NCBI GenBank assembly: GCA_014239555.1
Contig: JAAZYR010000007.1
Span: forward strand, 67,141-131,140
DNA: 64,000 nucleotides
Direction: 5' to 3'
Source: Acidimicrobiales bacterium
GTDB lineage: Bacteria > Actinomycetota > Acidimicrobiia > Acidimicrobiales > Poriferisodalaceae
Shown piece after piece: positions 25,921 through 35,573 of the stretch. Each line of letters starts with the position of its first letter. Positions within the stretch are counted from its first letter, which is position 1. The notes below the pieces were generated by a model. That model had not been told where the DNA came from, made no database searches, and worked only from the letters and a program-made list of their open reading frames with translations. A program made the translations under genes and the position numbers.

Positions 25921-28088
25921 CTGGGCAAATCTTGACGCAGATATTCAATCTCCACCAAACACCTACAGATAATCAACCCGGAGACGCCAAACAGGTCACG
26001 GGCTACTGCGAACCGCTATCTCTGCGGGCAGGCGAGCAAATCCAATGGTTTGGGTCTAGTCACGTGCCAACCAATGGCCGTCTGGATCTTGTCCGTTTGG
26101 AATGTGGCGACCCCACGCGATCCGGCCCCGGGTTCTCTGAACATCCTCTGGACAGCGTGTCGCCTTGGAATATCGAACTTGTCGAACAACCGTTAGCTCC
26201 CGGGTCCTTCGCAGAAGCGATCCTGCCAGCAGATGACCCAAAGAAGGTGTCAGTCGGCTTCTGGTTTCAACCAACTCTTCTCAAGCGAGATGGCGTTATT
26301 GCGTCGATGCGGTCCGATGACGGAATCATCGAAATTTTAAACAAAGGCGATTACCTGTGCGGCCGATTCGGTGGCGCCGAATTCCGACTGCGTGAACGTC
26401 CTCTTGAGAGACGCCGGTGGTATTTCCTCCACCTCGATATCCAGTTACCTGACCGCCGAGTGACGGCGTTAGTGACCACCGAGCGAAGCGCGTCGCCGGG
26501 CCGAGACCTCCTCCAACTGGGCGATGATACGAAAGAGTTCGAGATACCCGCTATCGCGTTTAACGGGATTGTTTTCCGACTTGCAGCCGGGATCGACAGC
26601 GGTCGCTGGGACGGCAGAATTGCCGCACCCAAAATCGTCATCGACGACGCGACTCACATCTGGTCCTTCGCTGACGACATGGAATCCGCGGTCGTCAAGC
26701 CAATCAGCGGAGACATCGAGTTGGCTTTCTACCAGTTACCCGCTCGCGGGGTGACCGGGCCACATTGGAGTGGAGAACATCAACGTTGGACCGACGCTCC
26801 GGAGCAATGGAATGCGGCTCACTTTCATCACGACGATCTTTATGATGCTGGCTGGACGCCGACGTTGACACTCGATCTTCCCGAAGAGTTACCGAGCGGC
26901 ATCTACTGCTTTCGGTACCAAGGTGATGCTGGCACGGACCGGGTTCCTTTCTTTGTTCGGCCCGCAGTCTCCGCGAACCATTCAGATATAGCCCTCCTCA
27001 TGCCGACGTGTACCTATATGGCTTATGCCAATCACCGAATGCTTATTGAAGGGGCCGATTTCGTTGGGGCACGAAACAACCTGAGGCCCGAACATCAGTA
27101 CGTTGCCGAACATCGCGAACTGGGTCTGAGTCACTACGAGAAACATCCCGACGGAAGTGGGGTGATGTTCAGTTCGCGACGACGCCCCGTGCTTCAGCTC
27201 CGACCCGGCGCCGACGGATGGAACTTCACTCCTGATACCGATCTGAATGCGTTTTTGACCCACTTGCAGGTGGATCACGACATTGTGAGCGATGAGGATG
27301 TACATACCGAGGGATTACCGGCGTTAGCTCCTTATCGGGTCATAGTGACAGGCACGCATCCGGAGTACTGGTCAACCGCAATGTTGGACGCTTTGGACGA
27401 GTGGCAGCGCAGCGGGGGCCGTTTGATGTACTTAGGCGGAAATGGGTTCTACTGGCGGGTGTCTTTTAGTGATTCTTGGCCTGGGGCGATAGAGCTGCGC
27501 CGGGCTGAAGATGGTGTTCGCAACTGGCAAACAGGTGATGGTGAGAGTTATCACGCTTGGGGAGGCGAATATGGTGGTCTATGGCGGCGAAACGGCCGAG
27601 CTCCGAACCAGTTGGTAGGAGTTGGGTTCGCAGCGCAAGGTTTTGAAAAGGCGACACATTACGTTCGCGACCCTGAAGCTCTCGAGTCGCGGGCTGCTTG
27701 GGTTTTCGAAGGGGTAGAGGAGGAACAGATCGGAACCTCAGGCCTTGGCGGCGGTGCTGCTGGGCAAGAGGTTGACCGTTTCGATGTCAAACTTGGGTCG
27801 CCATCTCATGCAGTGGTCTTGGCATCTGCCACGGATTTCGGACCGGACATGCTTCGCACTAAAGAAGAATTCGAAGGAACGGTTGCGTTTCCAAATCCTG
27901 ACCCATTGGTCCGGGCTGACATGGTTTTTTTTGAAACGCCAGGCGAAGGGGCGGTGTTCAGCGTCGGATCCATTTCATGGTTCGGAGCCTTGTCGCGAAA
28001 CGGCTATGACAACGATGTAGCGCGAATAACCGAGAACGTCGTACGGCGATTTTTGGACCCAGCGCCGTTCGAAGCGTTTCCGAGCTAA
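25896..28088 (+). CDS. N,N-dimethylformamidase large-subunit-like protein
   Basis: A 730-residue protein resembling the large (beta) subunit of N,N-dimethylformamidase, an iron enzyme that splits DMF to formate and dimethylamine. An N-terminal beta domain (about 30-260, laminin-G-like) begins VTGYCEPLSLRAGE. The C-terminal catalytic domain includes LMPTCTYMAYANHR, GLSHYEKHPDGSG and TGTHPEYWS. Tyr374, Tyr414 and Glu490 are candidate iron ligands; their spacing (40 and 76) is close to the published Tyr-Tyr-Glu site as I remember it (41 and 81). GTG at 25917 is an alternative start that would give a four-base overlap. No small subunit is seen. The natural substrate is unknown. Confidence 0.78.
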   Translation: MESQSQQVTGQILTQIFNLHQTPTDNQPGDAKQVTGYCEPLSLRAGEQIQWFGSSHVPTNGRLDLVRLECGDPTRSGPGFSEHPLDSVSPWNIELVEQPLAPGSFAEAILPADDPKKVSVGFWFQPTLLKRDGVIASMRSDDGIIEILNKGDYLCGRFGGAEFRLRERPLERRRWYFLHLDIQLPDRRVTALVTTERSASPGRDLLQLGDDTKEFEIPAIAFNGIVFRLAAGIDSGRWDGRIAAPKIVIDDATHIWSFADDMESAVVKPISGDIELAFYQLPARGVTGPHWSGEHQRWTDAPEQWNAAHFHHDDLYDAGWTPTLTLDLPEELPSGIYCFRYQGDAGTDRVPFFVRPAVSANHSDIALLMPTCTYMAYANHRMLIEGADFVGARNNLRPEHQYVAEHRELGLSHYEKHPDGSGVMFSSRRRPVLQLRPGADGWNFTPDTDLNAFLTHLQVDHDIVSDEDVHTEGLPALAPYRVIVTGTHPEYWSTAMLDALDEWQRSGGRLMYLGGNGFYWRVSFSDSWPGAIELRRAEDGVRNWQTGDGESYHAWGGEYGGLWRRNGRAPNQLVGVGFAAQGFEKATHYVRDPEALESRAAWVFEGVEEEQIGTSGLGGGAAGQEVDRFDVKLGSPSHAVVLASATDFGPDMLRTKEEFEGTVAFPNPDPLVRADMVFFETPGEGAVFSVGSISWFGALSRNGYDNDVARITENVVRRFLDPAPFEAFPS

Positions 28089-28095
28089 TTAACCG

Positions 28096-28773
28096 TCATT
28101 CGGAGCGGACGGAGGAAAGAAGGTCCGCGATTCGATTGTTGGGCGGGTAATACCCATCGGGCACCTCAACCAATGCCGGAGCGCTGTCTTGCGCAGGTTC
28201 GGCAGCAGAAATGGCGTCAAGTTGGTCAGCGCTGTCCTGCGGTTCGTCGCTAGTGACATCTTCGGTGGTCTCGTTGGCGGCCGCTTCAGCATCGACGTCC
28301 ACCCCGGCCGCTTTGCGTGCGTCACGAGATTTAGCAGTTAGCGCCGCCAGGCGATCATCTGCCGCTGCACTACTTGCGGTAGTTGCAGCCGGCGGTTCAA
28401 CCGGTGCGGTCTTCGGGACCGGCGCTTGAGTGGGAGCGTCCCCCGCGGGCTGTGTAGCTGGTCCGGTGGACACAGCGGCCGCAGCAGGTGGCGTCACTCC
28501 CATTGGAACCGCAGCCGCAACGCCGCTACTTTTTTGGCCGTTGCCTGGGTCAACGGCGTTTTTTTGTATGTAAGCCCACGCTGCAGGTGAGACGAGTTTT
28601 CCTTCCGCAACCGACATCGATTCGACCCCGTTGTCGAAACTGACGCGGTACCGAGTGGTCTTGACACCAATAGCTCGTCCAACCCGGCCCGCCGTGCCCG
28701 CGCCCACTCCAGGAAGGTCGGCGATGAGAACCACGCGGGTTCCCTTTTTCAGGGTCGAACTCTCAGGTGCCAT
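28096..28773 (-). CDS. Hypothetical protein with N-terminal SH3-like domain and disordered tail
   Basis: A 225-residue protein I do not recognise. Residues 5-65 (KKGTRVVLIADLPGVGAGTAG) look like a small beta-barrel of KOW/SH3 type. Residues 80-200 are Ala/Pro/Thr/Asp/Glu-rich low-complexity sequence and probably disordered. The C-terminus is a short conserved-looking tail, VPDGYYPPNNRIADLLSSVR, which may be a docking peptide. It is convergent with the dimethylformamidase-like gene (7 bases apart). Confidence 0.6.
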   Translation of the reverse strand: MAPESSTLKKGTRVVLIADLPGVGAGTAGRVGRAIGVKTTRYRVSFDNGVESMSVAEGKLVSPAAWAYIQKNAVDPGNGQKSSGVAAAVPMGVTPPAAAAVSTGPATQPAGDAPTQAPVPKTAPVEPPAATTASSAAADDRLAALTAKSRDARKAAGVDVDAEAAANETTEDVTSDEPQDSADQLDAISAAEPAQDSAPALVEVPDGYYPPNNRIADLLSSVRSE

Positions 28774-28812
28774 GAGAACTGAGCGTAGACGTTCGCGGCG
28801 CTCACACCTCAG

Positions 28813-30204
28813 TCATCTCAAAGATTTGAGGTCGGTTTCAGAGCGCCAGCCAAGAGCAACCGCTTCGCGTTGCGCCGATGATCCATCGCCACCGGTGGCG
28901 TCAATCGCCAATGCTTGCCAGATCTTGGCTTGAGGAGATCTGGGGCGGGCATTAACTCGTTGCATCGCGTGATCATTTGATTGATCCATTCGACAGTTTA
29001 TTTGAGCCCGGATTAGTGCCTGACTGAATAAATCACGTTGCGCGGCGCTTCCACCAAGACGCCACCAAGAGTCGGCTGCTTCTGTGAGTTCAGCGCATGC
29101 GAGGTGGCTATCGCCGGAGCCGAGAGCAGCCATGCCTTTGGCGACGCGGAAGCCGCATGCCTGGAGGACGTAACTGGAATGCAGTTCTTGATCAAACCCA
29201 GACCACAATTCCATTCCCTGGAGGAGGGCCTCCAGTTCGTTCGCTTTATTGAGACGCCCCAAAGCGAACGCATAATGGCAATCATTAAAAGGATGGCTGT
29301 GATGTCCCAAACGGTAAACGAGGCCTTCGGCGAGTCCTTGCCAGCGTTCCGCTACGTCAACACCAACAAACTCGAGCCGGCACAAAAGGGAAATGGCGTT
29401 GGACAAAACCAGGCCTTCTAGCGAGGGATTTGGATAGATCACTTCATCGAACAAGGCGAGGGCGTCATCGTGACGACCGCTTTCAAGGAAATACAACGCA
29501 AGATGCCACCAGACATGCCCAGCGAAACTTCCGCCTGCCTGTAGGGCGCTCTCGCTCTCATGTATCCACTGAATTCCTGCCTCCCATCGCCCTTGCATTT
29601 CCAAGACGTGAGCCACTGCATGCACGGACCAAAGGTCGTTTGGGTTACTTAAGACGGCTTCACGCCCCAAGGGTTCCGCAGAAGAAAACTCCCCGGTTTC
29701 GCAGAGAGCAAAACTGAGCATCCCGTCAAGAAGAGACTTTCGGGGTAAAGCGTCATCCCAATTTTCCCTAGCGGTTCTTACCGAGTTCACCATGTCGGTG
29801 ATCCGGCCTTGATTAAAGAGAGAAAAATGTAAAAGCCTCAGAGCAACAACATCTGATGGTGTCTCACTGACACATTCCGCCAACACGTTGGAAGCTCCGA
29901 TCGAGTCACCCATAATTTGCCGACTGAGAGCATCAAAATGCCTGCGTTCGCGATAATTGAGTGACCGGCTGTCCACCTCTTCTAACAGCGTCGAAGCGCC
30001 AGCTAGCGTCTCGCTGCTGTTCGCCATTAGGAGTAGTTGCCCGACCAAACATTTACTAAGAGGCGCTGCCGAAAGGGACGCCGACTCCATCGTCTGCGCC
30101 AAGCTGGGAGCGAACATCAGGTAATCGTCGACCAGACGATTGTGGAGCCTGATTTCATCTGAGTCGCCCTGCATCGACAGGCCCCAGGCGTCGGTGGAAT
30201 TCAC
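28813..30204 (-). CDS. TTC38-like tetratricopeptide repeat protein
   Basis: A 463-residue all-helical protein with TPR-type repeats, matching the TTC38 family known from animals and some bacteria. Recognisable parts are the YRERRHFDAL helix, VHAVAHVLEMQGRWEAGIQW, the HVWWHLALYFLESGRHDDAL repeat and NDCHYAFALGR. GTG at 30204 follows an AGAGGA ribosome site at good spacing and is preferred to the ATG 84 bases upstream, whose leader is not repeat-like. Function is unknown even for the family. It is divergent from an epimerase-like gene with about 70 bases between. Confidence 0.75.
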   Translation of the reverse strand: MNSTDAWGLSMQGDSDEIRLHNRLVDDYLMFAPSLAQTMESASLSAAPLSKCLVGQLLLMANSSETLAGASTLLEEVDSRSLNYRERRHFDALSRQIMGDSIGASNVLAECVSETPSDVVALRLLHFSLFNQGRITDMVNSVRTARENWDDALPRKSLLDGMLSFALCETGEFSSAEPLGREAVLSNPNDLWSVHAVAHVLEMQGRWEAGIQWIHESESALQAGGSFAGHVWWHLALYFLESGRHDDALALFDEVIYPNPSLEGLVLSNAISLLCRLEFVGVDVAERWQGLAEGLVYRLGHHSHPFNDCHYAFALGRLNKANELEALLQGMELWSGFDQELHSSYVLQACGFRVAKGMAALGSGDSHLACAELTEAADSWWRLGGSAAQRDLFSQALIRAQINCRMDQSNDHAMQRVNARPRSPQAKIWQALAIDATGGDGSSAQREAVALGWRSETDLKSLR

Positions 30205-30275
30205 CAGTCCTCTTTCTGCCCATACGTCGGTTTTCTCGACCCTATGCTGCTCAGGCACCGTTGGGAGGACATTGA

Positions 30276-31400
30276 ATGAACACAGCACTCGTCGTCGGCG
30301 GCACAGGACCTACCGGACCTCACATCGTTAACGGACTACTTGAACGTGGATTCCACGTCACCATCCTCCATACGGGGGCGCACGAGTCGGATGAGATCCC
30401 TGACACCGTTGAACACATCCACACCGACCCTTTCGACTCAGAAAAAACATCGGACGCCCTTGGCAACAGAACTTTCGATTTAGCGATTGTGATGTACGGG
30501 CGTTTACGGGAAATAGCTGCCTTGCTTGAAGGTCGGACGGAGAAGTTCGTGAGTGTTGGAGGCGTGCCTGCCTACACCGGTTGGGGAGACGCTGATGCCT
30601 TGTGGCCCGCAGGTATGCGGGTTCCCACTCGAGAAACGGCTCGCCTTGTTGTCAATGAACCAACAGACTTTGCGGTTAACAGGAAGGTGGCCAACATTGG
30701 CCGATCTGAGGTAGTGGTATTGGAACATCATCCCACCGGCTCACACCTTCGATATCCGTGGATTTACGGACCGGGACAGGTAGCAAGCCTTGAGTGGTCA
30801 ATCGTGCGTCGCATCCTTGAGGGTCGTAAACATTTGATACTTCCCGATGGCGGAATGACGCTTCAGTCCAGGGCCTACGCCGTTAACGCGGCCCAAATGC
30901 TTCTAACCATTGTCGACAACCCCGATGTCGCTGCGGGCGAAATTTACAACGCTTCAGATGAGTGGACGCCCACTTTGCTGCAGTGGGTCGAAATCATTGC
31001 CGATGCTCTGGGCCATGAATTTGAGATTGTCAGCGTTCCCTGGGCATACGCGACACTCGCACAGCGCCTTACAGTTCGAGGCACGCCTCATCACCGGGTT
31101 ACCTCGTCCGAGAAAGCTATGTTCGACCTTGGTTATCGGGACGTAGTGGACCCTGTTGAGGGTCTGTCAGTAACGGCGCGACATTTAGCTGAAAATCCGT
31201 TAGAACGCGGTGGATCTGCAGAACGTTCTCTTTCCGATCTCTTCGATTACGAAGGCGAAGATCGCTTGATCGAGGTGTGGAAAAAAGCGATGACGCAAGT
31301 TGCAGAGGTCGCATTTGAGGTGGACAAAGGCCTAACAGACAGGTATTCGGCGGCCTTCGACGATAGTGAGCGAACGGGATGGACCACTATCCGGAAATAG
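30276..31400 (+). CDS. NAD-dependent epimerase/dehydratase (extended SDR)
   Basis: A 374-residue extended short-chain dehydrogenase. The N-terminal nucleotide motif is GGTGPTGPHIV, followed by a second strand with ILHTG. The region RYPWIYGPGQVA fits the C-terminal part of this fold. The catalytic Tyr-x-x-x-Lys is not obvious: the expected position reads without a clear YxxxK, so activity is uncertain. Such proteins modify nucleotide sugars or act as NADP-binding redox enzymes. Confidence 0.83.
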   Translation: MNTALVVGGTGPTGPHIVNGLLERGFHVTILHTGAHESDEIPDTVEHIHTDPFDSEKTSDALGNRTFDLAIVMYGRLREIAALLEGRTEKFVSVGGVPAYTGWGDADALWPAGMRVPTRETARLVVNEPTDFAVNRKVANIGRSEVVVLEHHPTGSHLRYPWIYGPGQVASLEWSIVRRILEGRKHLILPDGGMTLQSRAYAVNAAQMLLTIVDNPDVAAGEIYNASDEWTPTLLQWVEIIADALGHEFEIVSVPWAYATLAQRLTVRGTPHHRVTSSEKAMFDLGYRDVVDPVEGLSVTARHLAENPLERGGSAERSLSDLFDYEGEDRLIEVWKKAMTQVAEVAFEVDKGLTDRYSAAFDDSERTGWTTIRK

Positions 31401-31420
31401 ACCTCGGAGCAGACAATTAG

Positions 31421-31978
31421 CTATGGGGTCGTGCCCGGCCACTGCTTGCTATAAACCAAAACCTGATCCACCCATAAGCGCACAGCGTTCTCGGCGGCCT
31501 CAGGCAACCGGTTATTCGCCAGTTGCGACACTTTCGGTATTCCAAGGGTTTCTGGGTAGACCCGTTCGCTGAGCACCCCACAAATTCGGAGCAACTCTTC
31601 CCGAACATTCTCACCACCACGCGAGCTCGGTCCCACGGCGACGATCCCTACAATCCGATCCGTTAAACAACCGTTCCCGAACGGCCGCGAGAGCCAATCA
31701 ATCGCATTTTTCGTTACGGCGGGTACCCCAAAGTTGTATTCCGGCGTAAAGATCAAAATGATTTCGCTCACGGCGACAGCGTGCTTCAGCGCGACGACCG
31801 CTGGAGGGTCACCTACTTCTTCTACATCTTGATTAAAGAACGGCACCAGTGATAGATCCGGCCAACTTACGTCGGCTCTGCCGGAAAGATACCTTTCAGC
31901 GACTTCGGCCGCTGCATAGTTGAGCGACCCTGCCCGGAGACTTCCGACCAGAATGGCCACTCCAGGCCCATCACCCAT
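31421..31978 (-). CDS. NADPH-dependent FMN reductase
   Basis: A 185-residue flavodoxin-fold reductase. The phosphate loop VGSLRAGSLN near residue 13 and TPEYNFGVPAVTKNAIDW near residue 80 are hallmarks. It reduces free or bound FMN with NADPH and could serve flavin-dependent enzymes such as the luciferase-like oxidoreductase, though that is speculation. Its ATG lies inside the end of the SDR gene (8-base overlap), so the two are probably translated from one message. Confidence 0.9.
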   Translation of the reverse strand: MGDGPGVAILVGSLRAGSLNYAAAEVAERYLSGRADVSWPDLSLVPFFNQDVEEVGDPPAVVALKHAVAVSEIILIFTPEYNFGVPAVTKNAIDWLSRPFGNGCLTDRIVGIVAVGPSSRGGENVREELLRICGVLSERVYPETLGIPKVSQLANNRLPEAAENAVRLWVDQVLVYSKQWPGTTP

Positions 31979-32753
31979 GTGTTGAGATTCCTCCGTCGAC
32001 CGGAATAGTGACGCCCGTCAACCACGAACTCGCACGGCTCGAAAGGAAGATCGTCGCACCAACGATATCTTCGGGCTCGCCGATCCTTCCCCGGGGGGTT
32101 GCCGCCACGACACCGGCTCTGCGTTCAGGATCATCGAGCATGTAACTCATCATTTTCGACTCGAACGGTCCGGGCGCTATCACATTGACGTTGATATGTT
32201 GTCGCACCAAATGGTGGGCCAGATGACGCGAAAGCATGTGAATTCCGGATTTAGACGCCGAATAAGAGTAATTGTCTCCGAATGGCACCCGTATACCGTC
32301 GGCTGACCCGATCATGATGACTCTCGCTGGATCATCTGGCTCCGCGGACGACTTCAGTAAATCAAGAAAGGCCTGAGTCAACATGAAAGGAGCTTTGACA
32401 TTGACGTCAAATACCTTGTCAAATCCGCTTGCCGGAAACGACCCCAGCGGAGCGCCCCAAGCGGCGCCTGCATTGTTAACCAAAATATCGAGGCGAGATT
32501 CACGCTCTTCGATGTCGCGCACAAACGCAGCCATGCTGTTCTCATCGCTCAGATCAGCTGGCAAGGAAATGCACTCACCAAAGCGGCTCAATTCCTTAGC
32601 CGCGTTATCGCACGCTTCCGCTTTCCGCGCGGTGATGTACACCCGGACGCCGTTGCGTACAAGCCCCTCGCTGATCATGTAACCAATCCCGCGACTTCCT
32701 CCGGTGACTACGGCGACTTTGCCTTCTACGTTGAAAAGTTCTGAGATGTGCAT
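31971..32753 (-). CDS. SDR family oxidoreductase
   Basis: A 260-residue classical SDR with VTGGSRGIG near residue 13, NNAG, IGSADGI, YSASKSG for the catalytic Tyr/Lys, and the C-terminal LTGVTIPVDGG. The second ATG at 32753 is chosen because the family begins just before VEGKVAVV; the first ATG at 32777 adds eight non-family residues. The gene precedes the FMN reductase gene and may share its promoter in the 173-base gap beyond modC. Confidence 0.9.
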   Translation of the reverse strand: MHISELFNVEGKVAVVTGGSRGIGYMISEGLVRNGVRVYITARKAEACDNAAKELSRFGECISLPADLSDENSMAAFVRDIEERESRLDILVNNAGAAWGAPLGSFPASGFDKVFDVNVKAPFMLTQAFLDLLKSSAEPDDPARVIMIGSADGIRVPFGDNYSYSASKSGIHMLSRHLAHHLVRQHINVNVIAPGPFESKMMSYMLDDPERRAGVVAATPRGRIGEPEDIVGATIFLSSRASSWLTGVTIPVDGGISTHG

Positions 32754-32926
32754 CCGGCAGACCGTACTCAAACCCATCGCACGCCGCGAGCCCTACTGCC
32801 AATCCGCCTTGACGAAGGCCAGGTAGTACAAGCTATTTCCCCGAAAAGACCAAGGATTAGCCACCAGCAGCAGACGGCAAGTGTGATGAGCAGGGGGCAC
32901 TAACCATCGGATGGCAGATCTCACTG

Positions 32927-33985
32927 TCAGCCCTGGAGCGGTTGAATTCCTACTTCAGTCGCTTTCAGCGAAGCCCAAACCGCGCTGCCGGTGTCGATGC
33001 CAAGCTCCGCCACGGCTGCTCTCGTAACGTCAGCGCTGATAGCAAATGGTCCGACCAACGACACTCGGGCAACATCGGCAACGAACTCAATTGATTCGAC
33101 GTGACAGTGCCAACTATTTCGTGGGCTCCCCGTTGGCTCCTGCGTGTAGAGAGCAACGGCAGTTGGATTGATCGTTACTGCGACAGGTCCGTCGAGGCCT
33201 CTATGGGCAGTCGCGATTTCGACGCCATCTGCCAGCTCGACGAGCGAACCATTGCCGTCGCCTTCAAAAAAATTCCACCCAACTAGTTCGGCCACCCATT
33301 TCGTTGCTGGCCGTGTTCGAATTTGATCAGGAGGCGCGCACTGAGTGACACGTCCGCCTTCTAGGACGAGGATTCGGTCGGCGAGAGCGAAAGCATCCGC
33401 AGGGTCGTGAGTCACTACTAAGGCTCCCGCGCCGTTGGAACGTAAAACGTTGCCGATCAATTTGCGGGCAATAACGCGACCTGTGACATCCAATGCACCA
33501 AGGGGTTCGTCTAACAGCACCAATTTCGGGGCAGTGGCTAACGTTCGAGCCAGGGCAACCCTTTGTCGTTGTCCGGCTGAAAGCTCTTCCGGATACCGAT
33601 CAACAAGGTTTGTTATCTCTAATGGTTCGAGTAGTTCGCTGACGTGTGTCGACGACGATCCGGTTCCGAATTCAATATTTCGCATGACATTAAGGTGTGG
33701 AAACAGCAAGCCGTCCTGGAATACCATGCCGATCTCGCGCTCATGAGTCGGAACAGTTCTATTTTCGCCGTGGACTTCTAGGGTCTGGCCGTCCAGTAAA
33801 ACTTGTCCGTCGGCTAGCGGTAGCCATCCAAGGATTGCTTCTAAAAGAGTGGTTTTGCCGGCGCCATTCGGACCCATAAGTGCCACAATCTCAGCTTGTT
33901 TTACGTTTACTTCGGCGTCGAGTTTGAAAGGACCACGTTCGACGACAATGCGACCTTCCAAGAGAAGCTTGAGTTGATCGTTCAT
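32927..33985 (-). CDS. modC: Molybdate ABC transporter ATP-binding protein
   Basis: A 352-residue ATPase with Walker A GPNGAGKT, signature ELSAGQRQR, Walker B LVLLDEPLGALD and switch histidine VVTHDPADA. The C-terminal part is a TOBE/MOP-like domain that binds oxyanion. Its ATG at 33985 overlaps the permease stop by four bases (ATGA), showing coupled translation; the upstream in-frame ATG is internal to the permease gene. It is the last gene of modABC. Molybdate or tungstate is the likely cargo. Confidence 0.9.
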   Translation of the reverse strand: MNDQLKLLLEGRIVVERGPFKLDAEVNVKQAEIVALMGPNGAGKTTLLEAILGWLPLADGQVLLDGQTLEVHGENRTVPTHEREIGMVFQDGLLFPHLNVMRNIEFGTGSSSTHVSELLEPLEITNLVDRYPEELSAGQRQRVALARTLATAPKLVLLDEPLGALDVTGRVIARKLIGNVLRSNGAGALVVTHDPADAFALADRILVLEGGRVTQCAPPDQIRTRPATKWVAELVGWNFFEGDGNGSLVELADGVEIATAHRGLDGPVAVTINPTAVALYTQEPTGSPRNSWHCHVESIEFVADVARVSLVGPFAISADVTRAAVAELGIDTGSAVWASLKATEVGIQPLQG

Positions 33986-34764
33986 TTCGCTGGCCACCAC
34001 CTATCGCGAAGGCAAACGAGCACTATCAGGGAAATAAACACAAGTACCAGGCTCATTGCTAATGCAGCGTCGCGATCCGCTTCCATTGCTACGAAAACGG
34101 CGAGGGGAAGCGTTTGGGTTCGCCCTGGAACGTTGCCAGCAAAGGTGATAGTCGCTCCAAATTCACCTAACGCTCGTGCCCACGCGAGAAACGCGCCAGC
34201 CACAATTGAAGAACGAATCATTGGCAGGACTACGCGAAGCGTTGACCTCAAAGGACTGGCGCCAAGCGAAGCGGCAGCAAGTTCATAACGTGGATCGAGT
34301 GCCCTCAGGCCTGATTCGACTGTTAACACCACAAAGGGAGTGGCGACAAAAGCGTTAGCTATGACAACACCGGCGGGCGTGTATGGCAGCACCAACCCGG
34401 CGGCGTTATCGAGCGTCTCACCGATTAGGCCCCTACGCCCGAAAGCGAACAGAAGTGCTGCGCCGCCAACGACTGGCGGTAACACCATCGGCAACGTCGC
34501 CACGGCTCGAAGGGTTGACGCTGATATCCCCGTCATCCTTGACAACTGAAATGCGATCGGAATTCCTATGAGAAGGGCCAACAATGCCGCTACCAAGCTG
34601 GTCACCAGAGAAAGGAAAAGGGCGTCTACTACGACTTCAGTGCTTAGAAGTCGCGGCAGCTCCGACCAAGGAATCCGCCATAGCAGCGAGAATAATGGAG
34701 CGGCTACAACTGCTACCGCAACGAAGGCAGCAAGCCGGAGCAGGCGGGGGAGTTGCGGCGTCAT
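33982..34764 (-). CDS. modB: Molybdate ABC transporter permease
   Basis: A 260-residue inner-membrane permease with about five or six hydrophobic segments. The EAA region reads LAAASLGASPLRSTLRVVLP, and EFGATITFAGNVPGRTQTLP is characteristic of ModB. It would form the channel dimer with ModC. Stop-start overlaps of four bases join it to modA upstream and modC downstream. Confidence 0.92.
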   Translation of the reverse strand: MTPQLPRLLRLAAFVAVAVVAAPLFSLLWRIPWSELPRLLSTEVVVDALFLSLVTSLVAALLALLIGIPIAFQLSRMTGISASTLRAVATLPMVLPPVVGGAALLFAFGRRGLIGETLDNAAGLVLPYTPAGVVIANAFVATPFVVLTVESGLRALDPRYELAAASLGASPLRSTLRVVLPMIRSSIVAGAFLAWARALGEFGATITFAGNVPGRTQTLPLAVFVAMEADRDAALAMSLVLVFISLIVLVCLRDRWWPAK

Positions 34765-35531
34765 GGAAGTTGAAACCCAAAGTGAGTGAGAGCCGATTGT
34801 CCCACTGGTTCCGCGAACAACGCTGCAAAGTTTTCGGCTGCTCGCCGTGCCTTTGAGTCTGTTGTCACCGCCAGAGGGTACGACGTTGAATACTGATCCG
34901 CCCGTGCGTTCGCAAGATGCCCCAACTGTTCGCGACTCGTGCGGAGATCGGACATATAGACGATGCCGACATCGACCTCGTCGCGTTCCACCTTGGCCAG
35001 TACAGCCTTGACATTGGATTCATGTGTAGCCGATGACAGATCCAGCCCTACAGAAGATGCATATGCCCACGCCAATGCTCCGCAGGGGGAGGATTTCACG
35101 CACACTGCGATTTGGAGTGCAGTTCGTCGAACATCATCTATGGAACCGATGTCTTTTACTAGTTCCGGAGACACTATGACGGCAAGCGAATTCTGAGCTA
35201 TTTGTTTGGGAGCCCGCACCAAACCGATGTCTCGTAACTGATCCATGTGGGAGCGACTCGCAAGTATCACTAGGTCAGCGTCAGCACCCTCCTGTAACTG
35301 CATGACGAGAGTGCCACTTCCGGCGATATTGAGTTCGACATCAGTGTTCGGGTAACGAGTTTCGTACTCTTCCGCCAAATGCTGAACGACCTCAGTCAAC
35401 GACGACGCTGCGAAGACGCGTATTGAGTGTGACCCCGAACCGCATCCGTTGAGAAAAACAGCGATCAGAACTGTCACTGTTGCGAGCAAAATCCGCATTG
35501 ATCGGGCTGACGGTATCGACTGCTGACCCAT
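34761..35531 (-). CDS. modA: Molybdate ABC transporter substrate-binding lipoprotein
   Basis: A 256-residue periplasmic-type binding protein of the ModA family. The N-terminus has a lipoprotein signal ending VFLNGC (lipobox Cys near residue 30). VFAASSLTEVVQHLA, the SGTLVMQLQEGADADLV loop and GIVYMSDLR are family regions; serine and threonine side chains there should grip the oxyanion. ATG at 35531 or the internal ATG at 35498 are both possible, with no clear ribosome site for either. It is divergent from the metallo-hydrolase gene, about 40 bases apart. Confidence 0.9.
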   Translation of the reverse strand: MGQQSIPSARSMRILLATVTVLIAVFLNGCGSGSHSIRVFAASSLTEVVQHLAEEYETRYPNTDVELNIAGSGTLVMQLQEGADADLVILASRSHMDQLRDIGLVRAPKQIAQNSLAVIVSPELVKDIGSIDDVRRTALQIAVCVKSSPCGALAWAYASSVGLDLSSATHESNVKAVLAKVERDEVDVGIVYMSDLRTSREQLGHLANARADQYSTSYPLAVTTDSKARRAAENFAALFAEPVGQSALTHFGFQLP

Positions 35532-35573
35532 TTCTACAAAGTCTCACTTTTCATGGTCGTCTAGGTTTCATAT

